Part shown: one piece after another, positions 47,797 to 56,550 of the stretch
Layout: every line of letters begins with the position of its first letter
How positions within the stretch are numbered: position 1 is the stretch's first letter
Assembly: GCA_009493725.1 (NCBI GenBank)
Contig: VOGB01000004.1
Location: forward strand, 310,001-374,000
Length of the DNA stretch: 64,000 nucleotides
Direction: 5' to 3'
From: Pseudoramibacter fermentans
GTDB taxonomy: Bacteria; Bacillota; Clostridia; Eubacteriales; Eubacteriaceae
Translations under genes and position numbers: made by a program
The notes under the pieces: model-generated
What the model saw: only the letters and a program-made list of their open reading frames with translations
Database searches by the model: none
What the model was told of the DNA's origin: nothing

Positions 47797-47809
47797 TTTG
47801 GCGCAATAA

Positions 47810-47851
47810 AAAACAGAGCGATTTGAAATTTTCAAACCGCTCTGTTTTTTT
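47810..47851. terminator. Bidirectional terminator between ribH and purC
   Basis: CAGAGCG (47814-47820) pairs with CGCTCTG (47838-47844), with inner TTTGAAA/TTTCAAA, A-run left and T-run right. Confidence 0.85.
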
Positions 47852-47857
47852 ATGCGC

Positions 47858-48730
47858 TTAGTCGATGGTTTTATCGGTGAGCAGATGATAGGCTTCTTTG
47901 TATTTATCGATGGTCTTGTCGATGACGTCCTGGGGCAGATTGTAATCGGAATCCGGGTTGGCCTTGAGCCAGTCGCGGACGTACTGTTTGTCGAAGGACG
48001 GCTGTCCCTGACCTGGCTTGTAGCCTTCCAGCGGCCAGAAGCGGCTGCTGTCCGGTGTGAGCATTTCGTCGCCGATAACGAGGTTGCCGTTTTCGTCGAG
48101 GCCAAATTCAAACTTGGTGTCGGCGATGATGATACCTTTAGAGAGCGCATAATCAGCGCATTTTTTGTACAGCGCGATCGTGTTGTCGCGGAGTGCCTTG
48201 GCATAGGCTTCGCCGTGGCCCGGGAAGTGTTTTTCCAGGACGTCGATGCTCTGTTCAAAGCTGATGTTTTCGTCGTGGTCGCCGAGATCCGCCTTGGTGC
48301 TCGGAGTGTAAATGGGTTCTGGAAGCTTGTCGCATTCGATCAGGCCGTCAGGCAGCTTGATGCCGCAGACCGTGCCGTTTTCCTGGTAGCTTTTCCAGCC
48401 GCTGCCGGTGATGTAGCCGCGGACAATGCATTCGATCGGGAGCATGGTCAGCTTTTTGCAGAGCATGCTGTTGCCGTCGTATTTTTCATTCTGGAAAAAT
48501 TCCGGCATATCGGCCACGTCGACGGAAATCATGTGATTGGGGATGATGTCTTCGGTGTAGTCAAACCAGAATTTGGACATCTGGGTCAATACCGTGCCCT
48601 TTTTGACAATTTTATTTTTCAAGATGACGTCGAACGCGGAGATACGGTCGGTTGCCACCATGACTAAGGCGTCGCCGATATCGTAAATTTCCCGAACCTT
48701 GCCTTCTTTGACCGGTTGATAAGTTTTCAT
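47858..48730 (-). CDS. purC: SAICAR synthase
   Basis: PurC adds aspartate to CAIR in purine synthesis. The 290-aa protein begins KTYQPVKEGKVREIY and has ATDRISAFDVIL, IECIVRGYITGSGWKSY and DTKFEFG. Both ATP and CAIR loops are complete. ATG 48730 is 6 nt after GGAGG; an eight-codon upstream extension is not preferred. It stands alone as a single purine gene, opposite ribH. The length is above the 235-aa short form and matches the longer type. Confidence 0.95.
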   Translation of the reverse strand: MKTYQPVKEGKVREIYDIGDALVMVATDRISAFDVILKNKIVKKGTVLTQMSKFWFDYTEDIIPNHMISVDVADMPEFFQNEKYDGNSMLCKKLTMLPIECIVRGYITGSGWKSYQENGTVCGIKLPDGLIECDKLPEPIYTPSTKADLGDHDENISFEQSIDVLEKHFPGHGEAYAKALRDNTIALYKKCADYALSKGIIIADTKFEFGLDENGNLVIGDEMLTPDSSRFWPLEGYKPGQGQPSFDKQYVRDWLKANPDSDYNLPQDVIDKTIDKYKEAYHLLTDKTID

Positions 48731-48764
48731 GAAAAGCCTCCTGTAAATTTTCAAGAATACGTTG

Positions 48765-48770
48765 ATTATA
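48765..48770 (-). promoter_or_regulatory. Probable -10 box of purC
   Basis: Minus-strand TATAAT about 35 nt upstream of purC ATG. The -35 is weak. An 8-bp inverted repeat (GGGAAGAA at 48783-48790 with TTCTTCCC at 48810-48817) lies between thrB and this box and may be the thrB terminator. Confidence 0.5.
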
Positions 48771-48838
48771 TCAGAAAGAACGGGGAAGAACTATACTCGA
48801 ATTCACAAATTCTTCCCAACTCTTGTACAAAATTCAGA

Positions 48839-49777
48839 TCATAAATCGACTTCAACGTTGAAATCGATGGTCGTGCCTTCGTTGTCAGGCGACAAGTCGT
48901 AATACTGCCAATTGGGCTCTTTCTTGCTTAAATAATCCCGCATGTGTTCAGAAAATGCGGACAGATTGTTTTTCTGGGTGATGGCCAGAATGGTCGGACC
49001 GGCACCGGAGATGCAGACGCCCAAAGCGCCGTAGTGCAGCGCGGTGCGTTTTACCGCGTCGAAGGAGCGGATCAAATGCTTGCGGTAGGGTTCGTGCAGC
49101 TTGTCGTTCATGCTGTTCTTCAGGACGTCCGGCCGGCCTTCTGCAAGGGCGAGGTAGGTCATCGTCGCGTGGGCGACGTTGAAGACGCCGTCCGTTCTCG
49201 GAATCTTGTCGGGCAGTGCGGCGCGGGCAGCCTTGGTCGAAAGCTCAAAATCCGGCACAATCAGATGGAAAGCGAAGGTATCCGCCACTTCCTTTCTGAT
49301 GTATTGATAATGATGATGACTGCCGATGGAGCAGACGAGACCGCCGAACATGGCCGGCGCGATATTGTCGGGATGGCCTTCCATGTCGACCGCGATGTCG
49401 AAAAGCTCGTCTTGTGTGAGGGGGCTGCCGCAGAGGGCATTGGCTCCGACCAGGCCGCCGACAATGCAGGTGGCGGAGGAGCCGAGCCCTCGGCTGACCG
49501 GGACACCGGTTTCCGTGTAGATGTAGAGGCCCTTTGGGTAGTAGTGCACGCGCTTAAAGACGCGCTGCATCGCGCGGTAAACCAGATTATTTGTGCCCTG
49601 ATATTTTCGGGATACGCCGCGAATGGTCAGCTTGCCGTCGTCTTTTTCCATAAAAGTAAAAGAATTGTAGAGGTTAAACGCGAGACCGAAAGCGTCAAAG
49701 CCCGGACCGATGTTGGCGGAGGTGCCGGGAACCTTGACCTGAATCCCGCGGTTGTGAAGCATTGGATGATCAGTCAT
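48839..49777 (-). CDS. thrB: Homoserine kinase
   Basis: A 312-aa GHMP kinase that phosphorylates homoserine. The ATP loop PVSRGLGSSATC, the N-terminal VKVPGTSANIGPGFDAFGLA and the C-terminal SGAGPTILA motif are all intact. It lies 40 nt downstream of thrC on the same strand, so thrC-thrB is one unit, divergent from hom-lysC. Confidence 0.95.
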   Translation of the reverse strand: MTDHPMLHNRGIQVKVPGTSANIGPGFDAFGLAFNLYNSFTFMEKDDGKLTIRGVSRKYQGTNNLVYRAMQRVFKRVHYYPKGLYIYTETGVPVSRGLGSSATCIVGGLVGANALCGSPLTQDELFDIAVDMEGHPDNIAPAMFGGLVCSIGSHHHYQYIRKEVADTFAFHLIVPDFELSTKAARAALPDKIPRTDGVFNVAHATMTYLALAEGRPDVLKNSMNDKLHEPYRKHLIRSFDAVKRTALHYGALGVCISGAGPTILAITQKNNLSAFSEHMRDYLSKKEPNWQYYDLSPDNEGTTIDFNVEVDL

Positions 49778-49817
49778 TTTCGATTCCTTTTATTTCTTTT
49801 CTATAATTATATAAAGA

Positions 49818-51332
49818 TTATCTCAGTCGATTTAAAAAGTTCTGAAGGCTGTCGGCCATATCGTCGACACCGCAGATGTGATCGTGAAGGTTTGGACGAT
49901 CGGCGAGGCCGGCCAGCGGCTTTGGAATATCGGTTGATGTGGCGTCGGACAAAGCGGTCAGCACGTCGAAATCGTTGAGATTTTCAGGAATATCGCCGTA
50001 AATGCTTTTGTACACATTGGTGGCGAATTTGTAAGGGCTTGCCGTGGACAGCACGATGGTTGGAGTCGTGTCGCCGGTTTCGTCCTTGTACTGGTCGTAC
50101 ACGCAACTCGCGACAGCGGTGTGCGGGTCGATCAGGTAGCCGTGGTTTTTGAACATGTCGGCGATGGCCGCTGAGGTTTGCGCTTCATCGGCAAAGCCGC
50201 CCCAGAAGGCCTTTTTCGTCTGCGCCTTGATGGCGTCGGGGACGGCGTAGCTGCCGTCGCTCTGGAGAGCGCGCATCCACTGTGCGACTTCCTCCGGATC
50301 CCTGGAGACGTCGTAGAGCAGGCGTTCCAAATTGCTGGAGATCAGAATGTCCATCGACGGCGACATCGTCTTGTAGAACGGGCGCTTGCGGTTGTACTCG
50401 CCGGTTTCAAAGAAATCCGTCAGGACGCGGTTGGCATTGGACGCACAGACAAGCCGATTGACCGGAAGCCCAGTTAGTGCCGCGTAGTAGCCAGCCAGAA
50501 TATCGCCGAAGTTGCCTGTCGGCACGACGAAGTTGACCGGATCGCCGCAGGCGATGGCGCCCTGGCGCACCAAATCGCAGTAGCTGTAGAAATAGTAAAC
50601 GACTTGGGGCAGCAGGCGGCCAATGTTGATGGAATTGGCCGAGGAAAGCTGGTAGCCTTTGGCGTTGATGTCGGCGTTGAGCGCCTGATCTGAAAAGATG
50701 GTCTTGACGCCGTTCTGAGTGTCGTCAAAATTGCCGCGGACGCCGACGACGCAGGTGTTCTTTCCGGTCTGGGTCAGCATCTGCTTTTCCTGAACCGGAG
50801 ATACACCGTCCTTCGGGTAATAGACGATGATGTCGATGCCCGGCACATCGCAGAAACCGGACAGCGCGGCCTTGCCGGTGTCGCCGGAGGTGGCGGTCAG
50901 GATGACGATTTCCCGTCCGATGTTCTGGATCTTGACGGAGTTGGTCATGAAATGGGGCAGAATGGTCAGCGCCATATCCTTAAAGGCACAGGTCGGGCCG
51001 TGGTAGAGTTCTAAGAAGTAGCGGTCGGCCGCCTTCTGAACGTGAACCGGGCAGGTGTTGTCTTCGAACAGCCCTGTCTGGTAGGCGTCGTGGACGCACT
51101 GTTCAATCTGTTCAGGCGTGAAATCGTCGAGAAAGGCGTTAAAGATCGTCTGCGCGACTTCGCTGTAGGATTGGTTCAGCATGCTGTTAATATCAAAATG
51201 ACAGTCCCGTATAAAGGAAGGCACGTACAGTCCGCCGTCTTTTGCCAGGCCGGCGATAATGGCCTGAGAGGCAGTGATATTCTGTTCGCTTCCGCGGGTA
51301 CTGACATAGTGGTCTCGGTAGTCGATTGGCAT
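49818..51332 (-). CDS. thrC: Threonine synthase
   Basis: A 504-aa PLP enzyme making threonine from O-phosphohomoserine. The PLP Lys is K118 in GPTCAFKDMA, and TSGDTGKAALSGF is the phosphate loop. Length fits the longer bacterial ThrC. ATG 51332 follows GGAGGAG; an in-frame upstream extension is rejected. It is divergent from hom with 134 nt between them. Confidence 0.95.
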   Translation of the reverse strand: MPIDYRDHYVSTRGSEQNITASQAIIAGLAKDGGLYVPSFIRDCHFDINSMLNQSYSEVAQTIFNAFLDDFTPEQIEQCVHDAYQTGLFEDNTCPVHVQKAADRYFLELYHGPTCAFKDMALTILPHFMTNSVKIQNIGREIVILTATSGDTGKAALSGFCDVPGIDIIVYYPKDGVSPVQEKQMLTQTGKNTCVVGVRGNFDDTQNGVKTIFSDQALNADINAKGYQLSSANSINIGRLLPQVVYYFYSYCDLVRQGAIACGDPVNFVVPTGNFGDILAGYYAALTGLPVNRLVCASNANRVLTDFFETGEYNRKRPFYKTMSPSMDILISSNLERLLYDVSRDPEEVAQWMRALQSDGSYAVPDAIKAQTKKAFWGGFADEAQTSAAIADMFKNHGYLIDPHTAVASCVYDQYKDETGDTTPTIVLSTASPYKFATNVYKSIYGDIPENLNDFDVLTALSDATSTDIPKPLAGLADRPNLHDHICGVDDMADSLQNFLNRLR

Positions 51333-51378
51333 AAAGCTCCTCCAAGTTTTAAAAAATCGTAGAATGCGCAATAAAAAA

Positions 51379-51408
51379 TTGCGACGCAATCTATTTCTAT
51401 GATAGAAT
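51379..51408 (+). promoter_or_regulatory. hom-lysC promoter with palindrome over the -35 box
   Basis: TTGCGA (51379-51384), 18-nt spacer, TAGAAT (51403-51408). The -35 is inside the perfect 13-bp palindrome ATTGCGACGCAAT (51378-51390), which may be an operator. Confidence 0.5.
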
Positions 51409-51466
51409 GATTTAAATTGAATTACAAGAAAAAATTGTATTTGAAATCAAGAAATGAGGTCATATC

Positions 51467-52711
51467 GTGAATATTGCACTACTCGGATTTGGAACGATCG
51501 GTACAGGAGTTTACGAATTAATCAACCTGCACAAGGGTCGTTTTGCTGACAATTTAGATGAACCTGTATATATCACTAAAATTTTGGATAAAAACCCGAA
51601 CAAAAAGGTCGATCCGTCCGATCATCACTGCGAAATCGTGACCGATCCCGATTTGATCATGAACGATCCTGAAATCAAGATTGTGGTTTCCCTCCTGGGT
51701 GGGATGGATTTTGAACACAAGATGATCAAAACCGCGCTGGAACACGATAAAAACGTCGTGACGGCGAGCAAGGCCGTGCTGTCTGAATATTTTGCAGAGC
51801 TCAACGCCATTGCCGACGAACACCACGTTTTCTTAAGATACGAAGCGGCAGTCGGCGGCGGGATTCCGATTATCGGCTCGCTGAACGAAGAATTGAAAAT
51901 CAACCACATCGATGAAATCATGGGGATCCTCAACGGGACGACCAATTTCATCCTGTCGAATATGACGGAAAATAACGCCGATTTCGACGAAACCCTGAAG
52001 CTGGCTCAGAAAATCGGCTTTGCCGAAGCGGACCCGACGGCCGATATCGAAGGCTACGACGTCTCGAGAAAGCTCGCCATCCTGTCAACTTTGGCTTACG
52101 GCGGCATCATCCGCGACGAAGACATCAAAAAACGCGGCCTGTCTGACGTTGAAGCTGTCGACGTGGAAATGGTCAAATCCATCGGCTACGTCATCAAATA
52201 TCTCGGCCACTCTAAGCTGCTCAACAAAAATCAAGTGTACACGACAGTCGAACCGGTGCTTTTCCCGAATGAATCGATGATGGGTCATGTCGATTCGGAA
52301 TTTAACATCATTTCCATTAAAGGGGACGTCATCGGCGAATTGCAGTTTTACGGCAAAGGCGCCGGCAAGGACGCGACAGCCAATGCGGTCGTCGGCGACG
52401 TGCTCTACATCATCAACAGCCTGAAGGAAGAACGCAACCCCCATTACAAAAAGCTCGACAAGGATCTGCACAAGATGGGCAATTCCGGCTTCTCCGGCCG
52501 CTACTACCTGCGCGTCCACGTGACGAACAACGACGAACTGGCTTACGTCATGTCCGTGATGAACGCGGATAAGGGCAGAGGACAGATCGTGGTGAGCGGC
52601 GACGACGTGTTCTTTACGACATCCGAAATCCAGGCGGACGTTTTCGATTCACTGGTCGAACGCCTTAAGGAACGAACACCGAAGCTGTTCTACGCGCGCA
52701 TTTACGAATAA
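51467..52711 (+). CDS. hom: Homoserine dehydrogenase
   Basis: A 414-aa NAD(P)-dependent enzyme that reduces aspartate semialdehyde to homoserine. The Rossmann motif is GFGTIGTGVYEL; the substrate domain has AAVGGGIPIIGSL and PTADIEGYDVSRKLAI. A C-terminal ACT domain (from about 330, RYYLRVHVTNND) suggests feedback control by threonine. The start is GTG at 51467 after AATGAGGT. lysC follows 11 nt later. Confidence 0.95.
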   Translation: MNIALLGFGTIGTGVYELINLHKGRFADNLDEPVYITKILDKNPNKKVDPSDHHCEIVTDPDLIMNDPEIKIVVSLLGGMDFEHKMIKTALEHDKNVVTASKAVLSEYFAELNAIADEHHVFLRYEAAVGGGIPIIGSLNEELKINHIDEIMGILNGTTNFILSNMTENNADFDETLKLAQKIGFAEADPTADIEGYDVSRKLAILSTLAYGGIIRDEDIKKRGLSDVEAVDVEMVKSIGYVIKYLGHSKLLNKNQVYTTVEPVLFPNESMMGHVDSEFNIISIKGDVIGELQFYGKGAGKDATANAVVGDVLYIINSLKEERNPHYKKLDKDLHKMGNSGFSGRYYLRVHVTNNDELAYVMSVMNADKGRGQIVVSGDDVFFTTSEIQADVFDSLVERLKERTPKLFYARIYE

Positions 52712-52722
52712 GAAGGCTGCCG

Positions 52723-53934
52723 ATGGAAAATTTAATCGTACAAAAATACGGCGGCACCTCAGTCGGATCAGTAGACCGCATTAAACGCGTCGCGAAGCGC
52801 ATTGTCGACCGGGCGGACGAAGGCAAGAAAATGGTCGTCGTCGTTTCGGCCATGGGCAAGCAGACCGACCATCTGGTAGAAATGGCCAAGTCGATCAACC
52901 CCAATCCCCCAAGCCGGGAATTGGACGTCTTGATGGCGACGGGCGAACAGGAAAGTATCGCGCTTCTGGCAATGGCCATTCAGGCCCTCGGCCACTCTGT
53001 CATTTCTCTGACCGGTGCCCAGTGCGGCATTAAAACCTCAGAAGTGCACAAAAAAGCGCGCATCGAAGGCATCGATACGAGCCGACTGCAGCGGGAAATC
53101 GAAACCCATCAGGTGGTCATCGTCGCGGGCTTCCAGGGCATCGACGATCGGGACGAAGTCACAACCCTCGGCCGGGGCGGCTCAGACACGTCCGCTGTGG
53201 CGTTGGCCGCGGCGCTCAAGGCGGAAAGCTGCGAAATTTACACCGACGTGGACGGAGTTTACGACGCGGACCCGCGCATCGTGCCGGACGCGAAGAAAAT
53301 CGACGAAATTTCATATCAGGAAGTATTGGAAATGGCGAGTCTCGGGGCCGGCGTGCTGCATACCCGTTCTGTCGAGCTGGCTGAAAAGTATAAACTGCCG
53401 CTGGTTGTTCGGTCATCCTTTAACGACAACCCGGGCACATTGATCAAGGAGGAAGTCAATCGCATGGAAAAGGTGTTAATTCGAGGCATTGCGCTCGACG
53501 AAGATATTGCAAAAATTTCAATTCTGGAAGTGCCGGACAAACCGGGGATCGCTTTTCGGCTGTTCTCGTTTTTGGCCGCTCAGAACATTCACGTCGATAT
53601 GATCGTTCAGAATGTCAACCGGACCGCGGTCAACGACATTTCGTTTACTGTCAATGTCGATGAGCTCCAGAAGGCTGTCGAAGTGTCGCAGAAATTTGCC
53701 TTTGATGTCGGCGCTCAGAAGGTTGAATTCGATCAGGGCGTGGCCAAGCTTTCCATTGTCGGCACAGGTGTCGTCGCCAATGCGGAAATTGCGAGCCAGT
53801 TTTTTGAAGCGCTCTACGAATTGGGCATCAACATCCTGACGATTTCAACCTCTGAAATCAAAATCAGCTGCTTGATCGACAAGGAAAGAGCCAAGGAAGC
53901 GATGGTTCACATTCACAAGAAATTTGAAATGTAA
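52723..53934 (+). CDS. lysC: Aspartokinase with two ACT domains
   Basis: A 403-aa aspartate kinase, first step of lysine/threonine/methionine synthesis. The kinase domain has KYGGTSVGSVDRIKRVA at the start, GRGGSDTSAVALAAAL and DVDGVYDADPRI. Two ACT domains (about 255-403) bind lysine or threonine. An internal in-frame ATG at 53464, 11 nt after AAGGAGG, would give a 156-aa beta subunit, as known for Bacillus-type aspartokinases. It is co-transcribed with hom. Confidence 0.96.
   Translation: MENLIVQKYGGTSVGSVDRIKRVAKRIVDRADEGKKMVVVVSAMGKQTDHLVEMAKSINPNPPSRELDVLMATGEQESIALLAMAIQALGHSVISLTGAQCGIKTSEVHKKARIEGIDTSRLQREIETHQVVIVAGFQGIDDRDEVTTLGRGGSDTSAVALAAALKAESCEIYTDVDGVYDADPRIVPDAKKIDEISYQEVLEMASLGAGVLHTRSVELAEKYKLPLVVRSSFNDNPGTLIKEEVNRMEKVLIRGIALDEDIAKISILEVPDKPGIAFRLFSFLAAQNIHVDMIVQNVNRTAVNDISFTVNVDELQKAVEVSQKFAFDVGAQKVEFDQGVAKLSIVGTGVVANAEIASQFFEALYELGINILTISTSEIKISCLIDKERAKEAMVHIHKKFEM
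53446..53466 (+). promoter_or_regulatory. Internal ribosome site and start for an aspartokinase beta subunit
   Basis: AAGGAGG (53446-53452) precedes an in-frame ATG (53464, codon 248) by 11 nt. Translation would give the ACT-domain part only (156 aa). Confidence 0.55.
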
Positions 53935-53960
53935 AGTTTGATTTGATTCAAGCATACAAA

Positions 53961-53990
53961 AAGGGCTCCTTTCACAGGAGCTCTTTTTGA
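53961..53990 (+). terminator. Terminator of hom-lysC
   Basis: AAGGGCTCCT (53961-53970) pairs with AGGAGCTCTT (53976-53985, one G-T pair), loop TTCAC, then a T-run. The thyX stop lies just beyond on the other strand. Confidence 0.85.
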
Positions 53991-53999
53991 TTGGTGGTT

Positions 54000-54770
54000 T
54001 TATAGATTTTTGAAGGCTTCGCGCACACCCTTGATGTCGCCGCAGTACATCGCGCCCTCAGGGCAGGGCCCTTCGAGGCAGGAGGGGCCGGCCGACGCGA
54101 AAAGGGTCGGCGCGACGGGCTTGACGAGTTTCAGCATCTGCGTGGCGCAGGCTCTGATTTCCCACTGGGCGCGCCGGCAGCAACGCAGATTGAAAAAGTG
54201 CAGCAGTTCCCGGGCGTTCATGGTCACGATAATTTTGGTTTCACAGGCGTTGGGCAGGACGTAGCGCGCGTCCTCAAAAGCTTTTTTCTGAGCGGCGGCC
54301 TGGGCGTCCTTTTCGGATTTTCCCTGATCCATCAATGCGGCCTTGTGGTGTGCGGTCAAGCGGTCGACCAATTCGTCGTAAGCCCGTTGGTCCGCTTCCA
54401 TCGTCTTCAGGTAGAGGGCCTTCGCTTCGGGAATGTCGGCGATTGCCGGCGGGACGATGTAATCGAACTGGCCCTCAGTGACGTAGCGCTGGGATTTTTG
54501 GCTGTAGCTGGCCAGGCGGTGGCGCACCAGCTGGTGGGTCAGGGAGCGGCTGACCCCTTCGATGCCGAAGGTGAAGCTGATGTGCTCAACAGGGGACATG
54601 TGTCCGTAATTGGAGAGCCGTTCCAAAAAGGCTTTCACCTTTTCAGGCGTCTGTTTTTCGGTCAGAGCTTGAATATCCGACGCGGAGTAGCAGAGCTTTG
54701 CGGCGGAAGCGACTACTTTTTCAGGGTCTGGGGTGTGTGACAGCAGGATTACATTTAATTTTGATTCCAT
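54000..54770 (-). CDS. thyX: Flavin-dependent thymidylate synthase ThyX
   Basis: ThyX makes dTMP from dUMP with methylene-THF and FAD. The 256-aa protein has the ThyX motif RHRLASYSQKSQRY and NARELLHFFNLRCC, which are diagnostic. ATG 54770 follows GAGGAAC; a 14-codon upstream extension is not preferred. It converges on lysC. dut at 58722 would supply its substrate. Confidence 0.95.
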   Translation of the reverse strand: MESKLNVILLSHTPDPEKVVASAAKLCYSASDIQALTEKQTPEKVKAFLERLSNYGHMSPVEHISFTFGIEGVSRSLTHQLVRHRLASYSQKSQRYVTEGQFDYIVPPAIADIPEAKALYLKTMEADQRAYDELVDRLTAHHKAALMDQGKSEKDAQAAAQKKAFEDARYVLPNACETKIIVTMNARELLHFFNLRCCRRAQWEIRACATQMLKLVKPVAPTLFASAGPSCLEGPCPEGAMYCGDIKGVREAFKNL

Positions 54771-54840
54771 ATAGGTTCCTCTTTTATCTTTCGTACAATA
54801 ATTTATCGGCATCAGCCAATTATTTGAGTCCGTTTTGGTT

Positions 54841-54846
54841 TATAAT
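54841..54846 (+). promoter_or_regulatory. -10 box of an apparently leaderless gene
   Basis: TATAAT ends 6 nt before ATG 54853, with no ribosome site. Exact same spacing as at 4752. The -35 region is weak. Confidence 0.55.
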
Positions 54847-54852
54847 TATAAC

Positions 54853-55410
54853 ATGAAACTTGAACAAACTAAATTTCCATATAAAATTATTCCGGAACAC
54901 GAAAAAAAATATCGGTTCACCACAGGTGAACTCCACAAATACCGCGGCCGCTACTACCCGCTGGTTGTGAAGCTGACCGCCGATCCATCAGAGGATACGG
55001 CGGAAATCTGTCAGGGCCATCTCGTGCTGCATTCATCCAACCCAAAGAGTCCCGTGACCAACGCGGCGGTGCTCGATGAATGGTACTACAATCAGGCGAA
55101 GGCGCTTTTTGCGGGCATGGTCGCCAAGGCGATGCTCAACGCCGCACCCTACGTCAAGGGAAAAATGCCCAGGCTCAGAATCAAACGCATGCTGGACCAA
55201 TGGGGCGCGTGCAACCCGAGAACGGGGCTTTTGATCTTAAACCTCGAGCTGATCAAAGTACCGGACGCGTGCACAGCCTTTGTCGCGCAGCACGAAGTGA
55301 TGCACTTAAAATATCCGAGCCACAACAACGCATTTTTCGCGGCGATGAAAAGCGTGATGCCCGATTGGGTCGAACGGGAAAAGATTCTCAAGACCTATTA
55401 TCCTGTTTAA
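54853..55410 (+). CDS. DUF45/YgjP-like M48-type metallopeptidase
   Basis: A 185-aa protein of the YgjP/SprT-like zinc peptidase family. The zinc motif is QHEVMHLKYPSHN (HExxH and a third His), preceded by LDQWGACNPRTGLLILN, which corresponds to the usual RRWGSCS...LNWRL block. ATG 54853 is chosen since TATAAT lies at -6 before it and no ribosome site is seen upstream. The natural substrate is unknown. It diverges from thyX. Confidence 0.85.
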   Translation: MKLEQTKFPYKIIPEHEKKYRFTTGELHKYRGRYYPLVVKLTADPSEDTAEICQGHLVLHSSNPKSPVTNAAVLDEWYYNQAKALFAGMVAKAMLNAAPYVKGKMPRLRIKRMLDQWGACNPRTGLLILNLELIKVPDACTAFVAQHEVMHLKYPSHNNAFFAAMKSVMPDWVEREKILKTYYPV

Positions 55411-55427
55411 TATTTTTGCGATTAAAA

Positions 55428-55476
55428 AACAGCGTGTCTCAAAGTCGATTTGATTTTGAGGCACGCTGTTGTTTTT
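55428..55476. terminator. Bidirectional terminator between the DUF45 gene and luxS
   Basis: AACAGCGTGTCTCAAA (55428-55443) pairs with TTTGAGGCACGCTGTT (55455-55470), one G-T pair; A-run and T-run flank it. Confidence 0.88.
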
Positions 55477-55494
55477 TATGTCAATCAGAAAAAT

Positions 55495-55983
55495 TTAATT
55501 TGGATAAATCAGCCGGCTGTCGTCAATGTGGTCGAGAACTTCGGTTAAAAATTTCTTCGATTCGTATTTGGCCATGTTGAGGTTTTGGTCGAGGTAGTTG
55601 CCGCAGTCTCTGGCCGCGGCGCCTGGGACGTCCCCTTCAAAATCTGCCATGAATTTGTAGAGATCTGTCACCAGCGGCACGACGTCCTTCGATTCGAGGT
55701 CGCCCTTCATGACGAGGTAGTAGCCGGTGCGGCAGCCCATCGGCCCGAAATAGATGATCTGATCGGAAATTTTCGGGTCGTTGCGCAGGTATGTCGCGCC
55801 GAGATGTTCGATGGTGTGGCATTCCGCGGTGTTGAGCACCGGTTCACGGTTTGGCGCCTTCATGCGGATGTCAAAGGTCGTGACGATTTGATCGCCGACC
55901 TGGTCCTTGCGGGACACGTAAATGCCTCGTTTTAATTTCAGATGATTGACGGTAAAACTTGGAATTTTTTTCATTTCTGCCAT
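55495..55983 (-). CDS. luxS: S-ribosylhomocysteine lyase LuxS
   Basis: LuxS splits S-ribosylhomocysteine to homocysteine and the AI-2 precursor. The 162-aa protein has zinc ligands H56 and H60 (HTIEH) and C127 (ARDCGNY) and catalytic C84 (MGCRTGYY). AAAGGAGG precedes the ATG. It is the last gene of the fba-like, rluA-like, recU, luxS run, directly abutting recU. Confidence 0.96.
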   Translation of the reverse strand: MAEMKKIPSFTVNHLKLKRGIYVSRKDQVGDQIVTTFDIRMKAPNREPVLNTAECHTIEHLGATYLRNDPKISDQIIYFGPMGCRTGYYLVMKGDLESKDVVPLVTDLYKFMADFEGDVPGAAARDCGNYLDQNLNMAKYESKKFLTEVLDHIDDSRLIYPN

Positions 55984-56529
55984 TTATTGGCCTCCTTTGT
56001 TCAAATTAACTAAATAGCGGTTGAGCGCTTCGAGGTAGTGCAGCTGAATGCCGCCCTCCGAATGAATTAAGTATTGAGGATCAAAAGCTGAAAGCGGGAT
56101 CGATTTGCGCCCGCCCTTTTTGGCGCCGTTCCAATACTGCATCAACACCTCGAAGGGCAGCAGAAAATATTGATCGGTCTGTTTAAAATAGACGATTAAA
56201 AAGGTCAGACCGTCCTGCTTCTGGAAGGCATCCATAAACGCGACCTGGTGCTCGTGGATGTTGTAGAGCGGCAGATTCTTCAGGTTGGTTTCCTTGGCGT
56301 CGAAGCACACCGGAATGCCCTGGACGTTGCCGACGTAATCGACCGTGCTTTTCGCGTCGAAATACGCGAGCTTGATGACGCCCTTCTGCTGATCGAGCTC
56401 CACCGGCGTGATCGCCGTTGGAATTTTCTGCATCACGGCTAGGCCGTGGGTCATGTAGTAATGATTGCTTTGATTGATTAAATCCTCAAGAACGGATCCC
56501 CGGAGTCCTCGGGAATGCCAGTAACCCAT
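55984..56529 (-). CDS. recU: Holliday junction resolvase RecU
   Basis: RecU resolves Holliday junctions in Firmicutes. The 181-aa protein has STVDYVG and CFDAKET, the acidic and Lys residues of the nuclease fold, and GLRGSVLEDLIN with its Glu at the N-terminus. It is shorter than B. subtilis RecU, mostly at the N-terminal tail. Its end abuts luxS. Confidence 0.93.
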   Translation of the reverse strand: MGYWHSRGLRGSVLEDLINQSNHYYMTHGLAVMQKIPTAITPVELDQQKGVIKLAYFDAKSTVDYVGNVQGIPVCFDAKETNLKNLPLYNIHEHQVAFMDAFQKQDGLTFLIVYFKQTDQYFLLPFEVLMQYWNGAKKGGRKSIPLSAFDPQYLIHSEGGIQLHYLEALNRYLVNLNKGGQ

Positions 56530-56550
56530 AAAATGCTCTCTTTCTACTGC

